A DNA stretch of 14,202 nucleotides from assembly GCA_046590575.1 (NCBI GenBank), contig JBKJUS010000120.1, positions 1-14,202 on the forward strand, written 5' to 3'. The notes below the pieces were generated by a model. That model was not told the DNA's origin and made no database searches. It saw only the letters and a program-made list of their open reading frames with translations. A program made the position numbers and the translations under genes. Source of the stretch: DATLNF01 sp046590575 (GTDB lineage: Bacteria; Actinomycetota; Actinomycetes; BP-191). Of this stretch, positions 1 to 6,825 are shown piece after piece. Numbering within the stretch: position 1 is the stretch's first letter; every line of letters begins with the position of its first letter.

Positions 1-204
1 CAGCGCTGGTACGTGACGAATATCCCGATCGCTGACGAGCGACTAGACGGGCACCTGGCCCAGCTAGAACAGAAGCGATCACCGAGACGACCACTCAGGA
101 CAAGAGCCGGCGGGGGAAAGGTAGAGGGAAGCGATGAGCATGAAGAAGTGGGAGAAGAAGGTCCTGGCGGTGCCGGGGGCCGCTCCGCGCGTGGCCGAGA
201 TTGA
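1..204 (+). CDS. C-terminal end of a probable HigB/Gp49-like (RelE superfamily) toxin, 5' partial
   Basis: The frame is open from the first base of the window and ends at TGA 202-204. It begins QRWYVTNIPIADERLDGHL. From memory of the family, this resembles the end of phage Gp49-like/HigB toxins (DUF891), which close with a W-Y-x-x-x-I-P-x-A-D/E stretch and a final helix. The residues after about 30 are Arg- and Gly-rich and overlap the next gene by 71 bases. They may be a run-on tail left by a lost stop or a frameshift. Toxins of this type cleave mRNA and are neutralised by an XRE antitoxin encoded just downstream, which is the arrangement here. The catalytic core lies outside the window, so the call rests on a short tail plus context. 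Confidence 0.45.
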   Translation, partial: QRWYVTNIPIADERLDGHLAQLEQKRSPRRPLRTRAGGGKVEGSDEHEEVGEEGPGGAGGRSARGRD

Positions 205-538
205 AGACGAGCTGCGCCTCGCGGCCGGGCTCACCGGGCTGCGCGAACAGGCTGGTCTCTCGCAGCGGGAGCTCGCAAAAATCATCGGCGTCTCGCAGCC
301 GCGCGTGGCCGCGATCGAACGTTCGCGCAACGTCACGATCGACGTACTGGAGCAGTACGTCGACGCGGTCGGCGGAACGTTGGAAGTGACCGTCCGCAAG
401 GGCAACCGGAGAATCCCGTTGTTGTCCACCCGAACGGATCCCACCAAGCCCACACATCGCCGGTTACGCACCCGAGCACGAGGTGACGACATGACTGCCG
501 GTCCCGGCACGACCCCCTCGGGCGGAGCGGGCGGTTGA
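134..538 (+). CDS. XRE-family helix-turn-helix protein, probable HigA-type antitoxin
   Basis: This 134-residue protein has a clear Cro/C1-type HTH at about residues 40-62 (AGLSQRELAKIIGVSQPRVA...E), with the SQ-x-x-LA and GVSQ-x-x-V-x-x-IE pattern. It is preceded by a short helical arm and followed by a strand-like DVLEQYVDAVGGTLEVTV segment typical of HigA antitoxins paired with Gp49-like toxins. The tail after about residue 95 is basic, then Gly/Pro-rich, and looks disordered. ATG 134 has an AGAGGGA ribosome site close upstream; ATG 140 is an alternative. By family knowledge the antitoxin binds the toxin and represses its own promoter. The gene overlaps the end of the upstream partial toxin frame, which supports a co-transcribed pair. 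A stand-alone regulator is the alternative. Confidence 0.75.
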   Translation: MSMKKWEKKVLAVPGAAPRVAEIEDELRLAAGLTGLREQAGLSQRELAKIIGVSQPRVAAIERSRNVTIDVLEQYVDAVGGTLEVTVRKGNRRIPLLSTRTDPTKPTHRRLRTRARGDDMTAGPGTTPSGGAGG

Positions 539-565
539 CCGAGCATTGCACGTAGCGAGTCTGGG

Positions 566-571
566 TATAAC
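566..571 (+). promoter_or_regulatory. Possible -10 box (TATAAC)
   Basis: TATAAC lies in the 80-base gap before the gene starting at 619, inside otherwise GC-rich sequence. A weak -35-like GCATTG lies 17 bases upstream at 543-548. This is a pattern match only. Confidence 0.3.
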
Positions 572-618
572 GGTCCTCGGCGTCGCGCCGCGCGTCGCCT
601 ACCCGAGGAGACCGGCTC

Positions 619-1104
619 ATGGACATTGTTCGAAACGCCGATGGCACCCTTGTCGTGCCCGTGCAGCAGCCAAGGCCGCGCGACACCGATGACAGCGCCG
701 ATACTTCGGCTGTCCGTCTTGATGACGCGGGGACGCAGACGGATGCGGCGCCGACGACCCGTCTGCTCCATCCGGGTGAAGGTGGCTACGACGAGGCGCT
801 CGCCGAATGGGACCTCCAGCAGAACCCCGATCGTGCGCCAGCCGTGTCGACGGCGGCCGGCCGGCAGGAGGCTATGGCCCTGGTGCACGCGGTGGCGACC
901 TCACCCGACCACGCAGTCGCGCCGGCGTTGGAGGCGCTCGACGATCCCGAAGCGAGTGGCGAAGCGTTGCGTCACGTCCTCGTCGGCGGCGTCCCCTCCG
1001 TCGAAGCCTTCGCCGCCGAGGTCGCAGAGGCCGAAGGTGGCGAGCCGCTCCGCGCCCACGAGGCGACGAAGATCATCGGTGAGGTCTTAGCCGAGCTCGA
1101 CTGA
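619..1104 (+). CDS. Hypothetical acidic protein, unrecognised
   Basis: This 161-residue protein was not recognised. ATG 619 follows a good ribosome site (GAGGAG near 606). The N-terminus MDIVRNADGTLVVPV looks like a short beta-hairpin. Residues about 18-50 are Asp/Thr-rich and probably disordered, and a mostly helical acidic C-terminal half ends EATKIIGEVLAELD. There is no signal peptide, membrane segment or cysteine motif. The stop at 1102-1104 lies inside the open frame of the downstream DUF6036-type remnant, so the two probably formed a co-transcribed pair. By analogy with nucleotidyltransferase toxin-antitoxin pairs it could be the partner of that remnant, but nothing in its sequence shows this. 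Confidence 0.65.
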   Translation: MDIVRNADGTLVVPVQQPRPRDTDDSADTSAVRLDDAGTQTDAAPTTRLLHPGEGGYDEALAEWDLQQNPDRAPAVSTAAGRQEAMALVHAVATSPDHAVAPALEALDDPEASGEALRHVLVGGVPSVEAFAAEVAEAEGGEPLRAHEATKIIGEVLAELD

Positions 1105-1508
1105 TTCGGCGGCAGGGCACCTACGATGAGGAGCTGACGGATCTGGTCGACGCCATGTTCGGTGAGGGCAGTGCCTTCCACGAGGAGAACGGCGTGTACC
1201 TGCAGTGCGTCGACGAGACGACGTGCGTGCTGCCGGATGGCTGGAACGGCAGACTTGTGACGCTGGCCGAGTTGCCCTCGCGAGCCGGCGGGAGTACGCC
1301 CGTGCTCTGCCTGGATCCGCACGATCTCGCCGTAGCGAAACTCGCCGCCGGCCGGCCGAAGGATATCGAGTTCGTGCACGCGCTGCTGGCGTCGGGTCAC
1401 CTCGACCTAGGCGCCATCGCCGAGCGCGCCCAGCAGCTCGACCCGGTTGCTCATCCCGGCCGGCGGGGCCAGGTCCTCGGTCGGCTGCGGTCGCCCAGGC
1501 GTATTTGA
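1083..1508 (+). pseudogene. N-terminally truncated DUF6036-type nucleotidyltransferase-like remnant
   Basis: The frame is open from 1083 to TGA at 1508; its only ATG near the left end is 1155. The encoded segments GEGSAFHEENGVYLQCV, LPDGWNGRLV and CLDPHDLAVAKLAAGRPKD, then EFVHALLASGHLD, resemble the second half of DUF6036-family proteins, whose N-terminal half carries a nucleotidyltransferase-like GS...D domain. That N-terminal half (roughly 50-60 residues by memory of the family) is absent: upstream of 1083 the frame is closed and the other frame belongs to the 619 gene. The protein from ATG 1155 would be 117 residues with no visible ribosome site. It is most simply a decayed gene whose 5' end was deleted. 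A functional short protein translated by coupling to the 619 gene is less likely. Confidence 0.55.
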
Positions 1509-1527
1509 TGCAAATATCATGACTTGA

Positions 1528-1544
1528 CCGATCCGGAGGATCGG
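1528..1544 (+). repeat. Perfect 7-bp inverted repeat upstream of the metalloprotease gene
   Basis: CCGATCC (1528-1534) and GGATCGG (1538-1544) are separated by GGA, forming a tight hairpin 17 bases before GTG 1562. Just upstream is an AT-rich patch (1503-1520) containing TGAT-N6-ATCA and a -10-like TATCAT at 1515-1520. It could be an operator or a 5'-leader hairpin; no regulator is implied. Confidence 0.4.
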
Positions 1545-1561
1545 CTTTCAGGGGGGCCGTC

Positions 1562-4111
1562 GTGCGTCGTCCAGTTCTGCTCTTTCTCGTCGCGCTGTCC
1601 GTCGCGGGGCTCGTTCTGCCCGCGGCCAACTCGTCACCTGGTTCGTCGCTGGCCGCGTCGAGGGCCGCTTGGGCATCGCTGGGCGAGGTCGTCCCCGGCG
1701 GACCCGATCGGCTGGTCGACCCGCTCGCGGGGCATGTGCTCTCCCTCGACACGGCGGCGCTGCGGGGGGTGCTCGACGCCGCTCCCGCTGAGGGCGGCGG
1801 ATCCGGCCTGGAGATCGCCTTGCCCACGCCGGACGGCGGGACGGAGCGGTTCGCCGTCGTCGCTGCACCCGTGATGGAGCCGGACCTGGCCAGGCGTCAC
1901 CCACAGATTCGCACCTACACCGGGCGCGGCCTGGACGATCCCGCGGCGACGCTGCGCCTGTCGCTCACTCCACTCGGCGTGCACGCCTCCGTACTCGGCG
2001 ACGGCCGCGCTTGGTACCTTGACCCGCAGATGCGCGGTGACAGGACCATGCACGTCGCCTACACACGCGACACGCTGCCGCTACCGGCCGACCCGCACGA
2101 CAAGGCCGCACCGGTCGTTGTCGCCGGCGATGCCCACAGAGCACAGCACGGCACGGACAGCGCCGGACGCGACACCAACGTCAAGCGCGACAGCAAGAAG
2201 CGCGGCGGGATCACGGTGCCGCTGCGCGTCTACCGACTCGCACTCGTCACCGATCCGTCGTACGCGCGGTTCTGGGCCGATGCCGCGAACGTGGACCTCG
2301 CCGACGAGCGGCGGGTCGACAGTGTCGTCACGGCTGCCAAGGCGGTCCTGGTGCACCGCATCAACCAGCTCTACGAGGCCGACCTGCGCACCCGGATGCT
2401 TCTCGTCGCCGCGACCGAGCGGACCAACCTCAACACCGACGCCGAGATGACCGGGCCGAATGGCCCGTGCGGCGGCGACCCGTGCTTCAGCGCGGAGCAG
2501 GCGACCGGGTGCTCGTCGGCGACGCTGGCAGCCAATGTCGTTGTCGCCGGGCTGACGGTCGGCGCGCGGAATTTCGACATCGGGCACGTGGCCTTCGGCC
2601 TGGCCGGCGGTGGCATCGCTGCCCTCGGGGTGGTCGGTGACTCGGGCAAGGCCCGGGGCTGCACCGGCGTGCCGCGACCGCAGGGCGACTTCTTCGCCGT
2701 CGACTACGTCGCGCACGAGATGGGCCACCAGTTCGGCGCCCATCACTCCTTCAACGGAAACCAGGGATCCTGCTCGGCCACCAACCGCAACGTTTCCGGC
2801 ACGACTGCCGTGGAACCCGGCAGCGGCTCGTCGGTCATGGCTTACGCCGGCATCTGCACGGTCGACGACCTGCAGGCACACACTGATCCGTATTTCTCGC
2901 ACGTGTCGCTCGACCAGATGGAGGCCTACACCGAGAACGAGGCGGATCTCAGCAGCACGCAGTTTGTGGCGCTGCGCGGCTTCGACGGAAGCGACTCCTA
3001 CCTGCTGCGGTACGACGGGCGTGCCAGCGCGCGGGTGACGCGCAATGTCAACCATGACGCCGCAGGCATCCAGGCCGCCATCTCGGGGGTGCTTCCCGAG
3101 GGCGGTCAGGTGATCGTGAGCGGGGTGACGGACCGCGGTTTCACCGTCGCCTTCGGCGGCACGCTCGCCGACACCGCAAACGTTGTGCTCCTCAAGATCG
3201 CGCCGCAAGGCGCGCCCGCCGTCGTCGGCGAGACCGTCGCGGGCGGCACAACCCGGCGGGCAGGGACGCAAGTGGCGAGCGACAACCGCGCCCCGTCGGT
3301 CACCGCGCCAGAGACGGTGCAGGTACCGGTGCAGACGCCGTTCAAGCTCACCGCCAAAGGCCATGACCCCGACGGCGACCGGCTCACCTACCTGTGGGAG
3401 CAGGCGGACGGCAGCATCCCGGCGCTGGGGTCGGCTCTGGGCGAACCGGTCCGCGTCCTCGGACCGCTCTTCCGTCAGTTCGGCATCGCCGCCCGTTACG
3501 CCCGTCCGAACGACGCCTACCTGTCCCCGTCGCCGGGCCAGAACATTGCGACCTCCAATCCCTCACGCAGCTTCCCCGACGCGGCGCAGGTCGCGCGCGG
3601 CAACACCAACGCCGCCACCGGCCTCTGCCCACCGGCGTTGGCAAGCAGCGAGGCCTTCATCGACTGCCACAGCGAGTTGCTGCCGACGGCCGCGTTCCTC
3701 GGCACCGCACGCGACGGCGTGCTGTCCTTCCGGGTCACCGTCCGCGACAGCGTGCCAGGTGCGGGCGGCACCGCGACCTCCCGGACGCTGGTGCGCGTCG
3801 TGCGCAACGCCGGCCCGTTCCGGGTGCTCGACCTACCGGCCGGGCTGCCCTCGACGCTCAGCACGTTGCCGGTCGCCTGGGACGTCGCGGGCACCGACCG
3901 GCTGCTCGGCGTCGCCCGGGTGCGAGTGCTGCTGTCGACCGACGGCGGGCTCACGTTCCCCCACGTGCTCGCCGAGGCGACGCCCAACGACGGCAGCGCG
4001 GTGCTCGCCCTCCCTGCCGGCCTCTCGACGACGCAGGGGCGGGTCAAGGTCGAGGCGGTCGACGGCGTGTTCTACGCCATCAGCCCGCGCGATCTCCTCC
4101 TGACCTCCTGA
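1562..4111 (+). CDS. Secreted reprolysin-like (M12B-type) zinc metalloprotease with C-terminal PKD/Ig-like region
   Basis: This 849-residue protein starts at GTG 1562 after a G-rich ribosome site (1551-1556). A Sec signal peptide is visible: MRRP, a hydrophobic run (VLLFLVALSVAGLVL), then PAANS near residue 24. Residues about 30-200 form a propeptide-like region. The catalytic domain spans roughly 215-470 and carries the full zinc motif HEMGHQFGAHH (H385, E386, H389, G392, H395) with a Met-turn at M426 (SVMAYAG). Cysteines at CGGDPC and CSS suggest disulfides. A PKD/cadherin-like segment begins near residue 573 (DPDGDRLTYLWEQ), followed by further beta-rich sequence. By family knowledge it is an exported endopeptidase that degrades extracellular protein; the substrate is unknown. 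No sortase signal or C-terminal membrane anchor is seen, so release to the medium is likely. It appears to be monocistronic. Confidence 0.88.
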   Translation: MRRPVLLFLVALSVAGLVLPAANSSPGSSLAASRAAWASLGEVVPGGPDRLVDPLAGHVLSLDTAALRGVLDAAPAEGGGSGLEIALPTPDGGTERFAVVAAPVMEPDLARRHPQIRTYTGRGLDDPAATLRLSLTPLGVHASVLGDGRAWYLDPQMRGDRTMHVAYTRDTLPLPADPHDKAAPVVVAGDAHRAQHGTDSAGRDTNVKRDSKKRGGITVPLRVYRLALVTDPSYARFWADAANVDLADERRVDSVVTAAKAVLVHRINQLYEADLRTRMLLVAATERTNLNTDAEMTGPNGPCGGDPCFSAEQATGCSSATLAANVVVAGLTVGARNFDIGHVAFGLAGGGIAALGVVGDSGKARGCTGVPRPQGDFFAVDYVAHEMGHQFGAHHSFNGNQGSCSATNRNVSGTTAVEPGSGSSVMAYAGICTVDDLQAHTDPYFSHVSLDQMEAYTENEADLSSTQFVALRGFDGSDSYLLRYDGRASARVTRNVNHDAAGIQAAISGVLPEGGQVIVSGVTDRGFTVAFGGTLADTANVVLLKIAPQGAPAVVGETVAGGTTRRAGTQVASDNRAPSVTAPETVQVPVQTPFKLTAKGHDPDGDRLTYLWEQADGSIPALGSALGEPVRVLGPLFRQFGIAARYARPNDAYLSPSPGQNIATSNPSRSFPDAAQVARGNTNAATGLCPPALASSEAFIDCHSELLPTAAFLGTARDGVLSFRVTVRDSVPGAGGTATSRTLVRVVRNAGPFRVLDLPAGLPSTLSTLPVAWDVAGTDRLLGVARVRVLLSTDGGLTFPHVLAEATPNDGSAVLALPAGLSTTQGRVKVEAVDGVFYAISPRDLLLTS

Positions 4112-4119
4112 CCTCCTGA
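4096..4119 (+). repeat. Three perfect copies of an 8-bp tandem repeat containing the stop codon
   Basis: CCTCCTGA occurs three times in a row (4096-4103, 4104-4111, 4112-4119). Because 8 is not a multiple of 3, the three TGA triplets fall in all three plus-strand frames. The middle one is the metalloprotease stop. Confidence 0.9.
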
Positions 4120-4135
4120 CATCGGGATGGAGGGG

Positions 4136-4173
4136 GAAACGCCCCGTCCGGGCTGACCTCTGGCCTGCGTTTC
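4136..4173 (+). terminator. Weak candidate terminator hairpin after the metalloprotease gene
   Basis: GAAACGC (4136-4142) and GCGTTTC (4167-4173) can pair across a 24-base loop, with further G/C runs on both sides (GGGGG before, GCCCCC after). No T-tract follows. It lies 25 bases beyond the stop. The long loop makes this a low-confidence call. Confidence 0.25.
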
Positions 4174-4226
4174 ACGCCCCCGGGATCTCACCCATTGAAG
4201 GGCGTCGACGGCGAGTGGATGCTCTT

Positions 4227-4256
4227 CCTCAGTCGACCTGAGGCACGTGGTCGTGC
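4227..4256 (+). promoter_or_regulatory. Two back-to-back small hairpins in the leader of the P450 fusion gene
   Basis: CCTCAG/CTGAGG (4227-4232, 4238-4243, loop TCGAC) and GCACG/CGTGC (4243-4247, 4252-4256, loop TGGT) are both perfect and share base 4243. They end 8 bases before the strong AAGGGGGA ribosome site (4264-4271). They could affect translation initiation or mRNA stability; this is inferred from geometry only. Confidence 0.35.
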
Positions 4257-4274
4257 TTCGTCGAAGGGGGAACC

Positions 4275-6026
4275 ATGGGGACAGTTGTGAACACGGAGCT
4301 TGTCAACGAGGCCGAGTCGGTCGCCACCGCCCTGTTCGAGACGCCCGAGGGCCGCTCGAACCCGTACCCGCTCTACCACCGGCTGCGCGAGCTGGCGCCG
4401 GTGCATCACAGCGAGTCCGCTCGGGGTTGGTTGTTGACGCGGTACGACGACTGTCACGCCGCGCTGCGCGACCCGCGCTTCGAGAAGCGCTACGAGGAGG
4501 CGCTCGACGCCCGGTCGCGACACTGGCGCGAGCGGCCGGCGCTGGTCTGGATGGGCAAGTCCCTGCTCAACCTCGACGGCCCGGTGCACACTCGGCTTCG
4601 CCGTCAGGTCGTCCGGTACTTCACCCGCGGCAGCGTCGAGGCGCTGCGCCCCACCGTCGAGGCGATGACGGACCAACTCCTCGATGACCTCGCCGGCAGC
4701 GGGGGCGGCGAGCTGATGGACAGGTTCGCGTTTCGGCTGCCGATCGCGGTGATCGGTGAGCTCCTCGGCCTCCCCGCCGACGACCTGCCGCAGTTCCGCG
4801 CGCGGGTCCTCGCCCTGACGGCAGCCTTCGAGATGCGGGTTACCCGAGAGATGAAGGACGCCGCTGACGTCGCCGCGTTGGAGTCCATCGCCTACTTCGA
4901 CGACCTCATCGCCACCAAGCGTGCGAGTCCCGGCGGCGACCTGATCAGCCGCCTGGTCCGACCCCCCGACGACCCGAACGAAGAGCCGCTGACCGACGAG
5001 GACATCAACACCCTCGCCATGCTCCTGCTGTTCGCCGGGTTCGAGACGACGACCAACCTGATCGGCAATGGCGTACTCGCCCTCATCGACCAGCCCGACC
5101 AGCTGGCCCTGCTTCGCGCGCAGCCCGAACTCTGCGCGCATCTGTCTGACGAGTTGCTGCGGCACGGCGGGACGGTGCAGGTGGTGAACCGGTTCACCAC
5201 AGAGGACGTGACCATCGGCGACACGACGATCCCTGGCGGCGACTCCGTGTACGCGCTGCTGGGTGCGGCGAACCGCGACCCGGCTCGTTATGCGGACCCC
5301 GACCGGCTCGATGTCACCCGCACCAACATCCGGCCGGTGTCCTTCGGCGGTGGCGTGCACTTCTGCCTCGGCGCAGCGCTCGCCAACATGGAGATCGTGT
5401 TCCGCAAGCTTGTCGAGCGATTCGACGTAGCCGAGCTCGCCGTGGCCCGGCCGCCGCACCGCGATCGGCTGACGCTTCGCGGGCCTACGGAGGTGACGGT
5501 TCGCCTGGGTCGTCGCGGCGTCGCGGGTGGCGAGCAGCTCGCGGCGCGACCGGGCGGCGATGACTCGGCATGGCGTGCGGCGTACCGCCGCCGGTCCGAG
5601 CAGGCAGCCGGGTCGCTCGACGCCGAGGAGCTGGCGCGCCGCGTCGCCCTACTGGACGGCATCCCGCTCTTCGCCGGCTGCCGAGCCGCGGAGCTCGCCC
5701 TGCTCGCAGCGACGGCGTACCCCATCGCGTTCGACCCCGGCGACATGCTCTGCGTCGAGGGTGGTGCCGCGGACGACTGCTACGTGATCGTCGAGGGCGA
5801 AGCGCGGGTCACAATCGATGGGCGGGCCGTCGCGACGGTGGGTGCCGACGACGTGGTCGGCGAGCGCGGCCCGATCGAGGACCTTCCGAGAGCCGCCACC
5901 GTCACCGCGATGACCCACCTGCTCACCTACGCGATCTCGCGGGACCGACTTCACCAGGTGATGGAGTCGAGCCCGACCGCCGCCGCCGCGATGAAAGAAG
6001 TGATCACGGCGCGGTACGGCGGCTAG
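4275..6026 (+). CDS. Cytochrome P450 fused to a C-terminal cyclic-nucleotide-binding domain
   Basis: This 583-residue protein starts at ATG 4275, four bases after AAGGGGGA. Residues 1-415 are a complete bacterial class I-type P450. They include the I-helix oxygen-binding motif FAGFETTT (A254, G255, E257, T258), the K-helix E-x-x-R (E293-R296) and the haem loop FGGGVHFCLG with Cys364 as thiolate ligand. A linker of about 45 residues follows. Residues about 462-583 form a Crp/cAMP-type beta-roll: GIPLF, FDPGDMLCVEGG, CYVIVEGEARV, then the phosphate-binding cassette GE (G529, E530)...PRAATV (R539). The key Glu and Arg are both kept, so ligand binding is plausible. There is no HTH after the roll, hence no DNA binding. 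A ligand such as cAMP, cGMP or a lipid may gate the oxidation (inference). No ferredoxin or reductase gene is adjacent, and the substrate is unknown. Its stop interlocks with that of the facing minus-strand frame. Confidence 0.93.
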   Translation: MGTVVNTELVNEAESVATALFETPEGRSNPYPLYHRLRELAPVHHSESARGWLLTRYDDCHAALRDPRFEKRYEEALDARSRHWRERPALVWMGKSLLNLDGPVHTRLRRQVVRYFTRGSVEALRPTVEAMTDQLLDDLAGSGGGELMDRFAFRLPIAVIGELLGLPADDLPQFRARVLALTAAFEMRVTREMKDAADVAALESIAYFDDLIATKRASPGGDLISRLVRPPDDPNEEPLTDEDINTLAMLLLFAGFETTTNLIGNGVLALIDQPDQLALLRAQPELCAHLSDELLRHGGTVQVVNRFTTEDVTIGDTTIPGGDSVYALLGAANRDPARYADPDRLDVTRTNIRPVSFGGGVHFCLGAALANMEIVFRKLVERFDVAELAVARPPHRDRLTLRGPTEVTVRLGRRGVAGGEQLAARPGGDDSAWRAAYRRRSEQAAGSLDAEELARRVALLDGIPLFAGCRAAELALLAATAYPIAFDPGDMLCVEGGAADDCYVIVEGEARVTIDGRAVATVGADDVVGERGPIEDLPRAATVTAMTHLLTYAISRDRLHQVMESSPTAAAAMKEVITARYGG

Positions 6027-6208
6027 GCGCGCCGCGCCGACGTGATGCGCAGGCCGGCGGCGCACGCGACTGCGAGCACGGCAAGGGCTGCCCACGACAG
6101 CGCGACTGGCGCACCCGTCGCCGGCAGTGGCGTCGCGGTCGGTGGCGCGGGGCGCAACCGCAGCACCGACGGGTGCTCGCAGTCGGACAGGACCGTCACC
6201 GTCGTCAT
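6023..6208 (-). CDS. Short reading frame ending in an LPATG cell-wall sorting signal; possible gene remnant
   Basis: Translation from ATG 6208 gives 61 residues. The last 34 form a textbook sortase signal: a Pro/Thr-rich spacer (APPTATP), LPATG, a hydrophobic stretch (APVALSWAALAVLAVACAAG) and a basic tail (TSARRA). Sortase would cut between Thr and Gly and link the protein to peptidoglycan. There is no signal peptide and only about 25 residues before the spacer, so the product could not be exported as it stands. The frame remains open upstream into the cupin gene but has no obvious start or ribosome site. It may be the 3' remnant of a larger surface-protein gene or a chance frame. Its stop shares the palindrome CTAG (6023-6026) with the P450 fusion stop. 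Confidence 0.4.
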   Translation of the reverse strand: MTTVTVLSDCEHPSVLRLRPAPPTATPLPATGAPVALSWAALAVLAVACAAGLRITSARRA

Positions 6209-6281
6209 TCGCCCCGATGGCTGAGACGAGGACAGCCCGTTGGGTTTTCGATGCCGAGGGCGGCTCTCCTCCCTTGACCCG

Positions 6282-6770
6282 TTAGAAGCGCAGGCCGAGG
6301 CGTTCGACCAGCGCCGCGGTCGCCTCCTCGTCGATGTCGCAGCCGATGCGCGCCGCCATCGCCCCGATTGCCGCCATGTCCTGCTCTGCCTCGGGCGCGT
6401 CGACCAGTCGGAAGAACTGCTCGAGGCCGGCGGGCGAGATGATCTCGAGCACTCGCGTCGGCTGGTCGCCTGGGTTCCAGAACGTGTGCCATTGGCCGCG
6501 TGGCTTGAAGACCAGGTCGCCCGGCCCCGCCATGACCTCGTGGCCGCCGAGCATCGCGGCGAACGTCCCGGTGAGAACGTAGGTGAACTCGTCCTCGTTG
6601 GAGTGCATGTGCATCGGCGCAGCGAGGGCGCCCGGAGCGATCGTGTGCTCGACGAGCGCCAGTCGCCCGCCGGAGTCCACTCCTTCGATCATGAACCGGT
6701 CGGTGCAGGCCGAAGGATCGCCCAGCACGTCTCCCTCGCCGTCGCGCAGCAGTCGCGGTGCGTCGCTCAT
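6282..6770 (-). CDS. Single-domain cupin protein
   Basis: This 162-residue protein carries both cupin motifs in full. Motif 1 reads PMHMHSNEDEFTYVLTG, with the two His and the Glu that bind a metal; motif 2 reads GDLVFKPRGQWHTFWN, with the third His. Start choice: ATG at 6770 (MSDAPRLL...) has a perfect AGGAGG (6776-6781 on the reverse strand) four to five bases upstream. The longer in-frame ATG at 6827 would overlap the divergent gene and has no such site, so the shorter form is preferred. Beyond the barrel is a helical tail of about 50 residues (FFRLVDAPEAEQDM...). Cupins of this small stand-alone type are oxygenases, isomerases or sugar/metal binders; the sequence does not show which. The divergent neighbour is a SnoaL-like protein. 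Confidence 0.85.
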   Translation of the reverse strand: MSDAPRLLRDGEGDVLGDPSACTDRFMIEGVDSGGRLALVEHTIAPGALAAPMHMHSNEDEFTYVLTGTFAAMLGGHEVMAGPGDLVFKPRGQWHTFWNPGDQPTRVLEIISPAGLEQFFRLVDAPEAEQDMAAIGAMAARIGCDIDEEATAALVERLGLRF

Positions 6771-6812
6771 CGTTCCTCCTGGTGGTCTTTCCTCGACGGT
6801 ACCGGCTCGGCG

Positions 6813-6818
6813 TACGGT
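6813..6818 (+). promoter_or_regulatory. Candidate -10 box (TACGGT) for a leaderless transcript
   Basis: TACGGT fits the actinobacterial TANNNT -10 pattern and lies exactly 7 bases before ATG 6826, which has no Shine-Dalgarno sequence. Transcription would then start at or next to the start codon. No convincing -35 is visible. Confidence 0.4.
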
Positions 6819-6825
6819 CTCAGTC

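Noticed and set aside
79..888. 269-codon minus-strand frame across the XRE gene and the start of the next gene
   Set aside because: It is antisense to the HTH gene, Arg/Ser-rich, and without recognisable motif or ribosome site.
1083..1104. Programmed frameshift joining the 619 gene to the DUF6036-type remnant
   Set aside because: No slippery heptamer or following stem is visible in the short overlap, and deletion of the gene front is simpler.
2081..3364. 427-codon minus-strand reading frame opposite the metalloprotease
   Set aside because: It overlaps the catalytic HExxH region of a recognisable protein and shows no domain of its own.
4188..5459. 423-codon minus-strand reading frame opposite the P450 fusion
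   Set aside because: It lies wholly antisense to a clear P450, has a low-complexity, His/Arg/Val-rich translation and no family motif. It is typical of shadow frames in high-GC genes.
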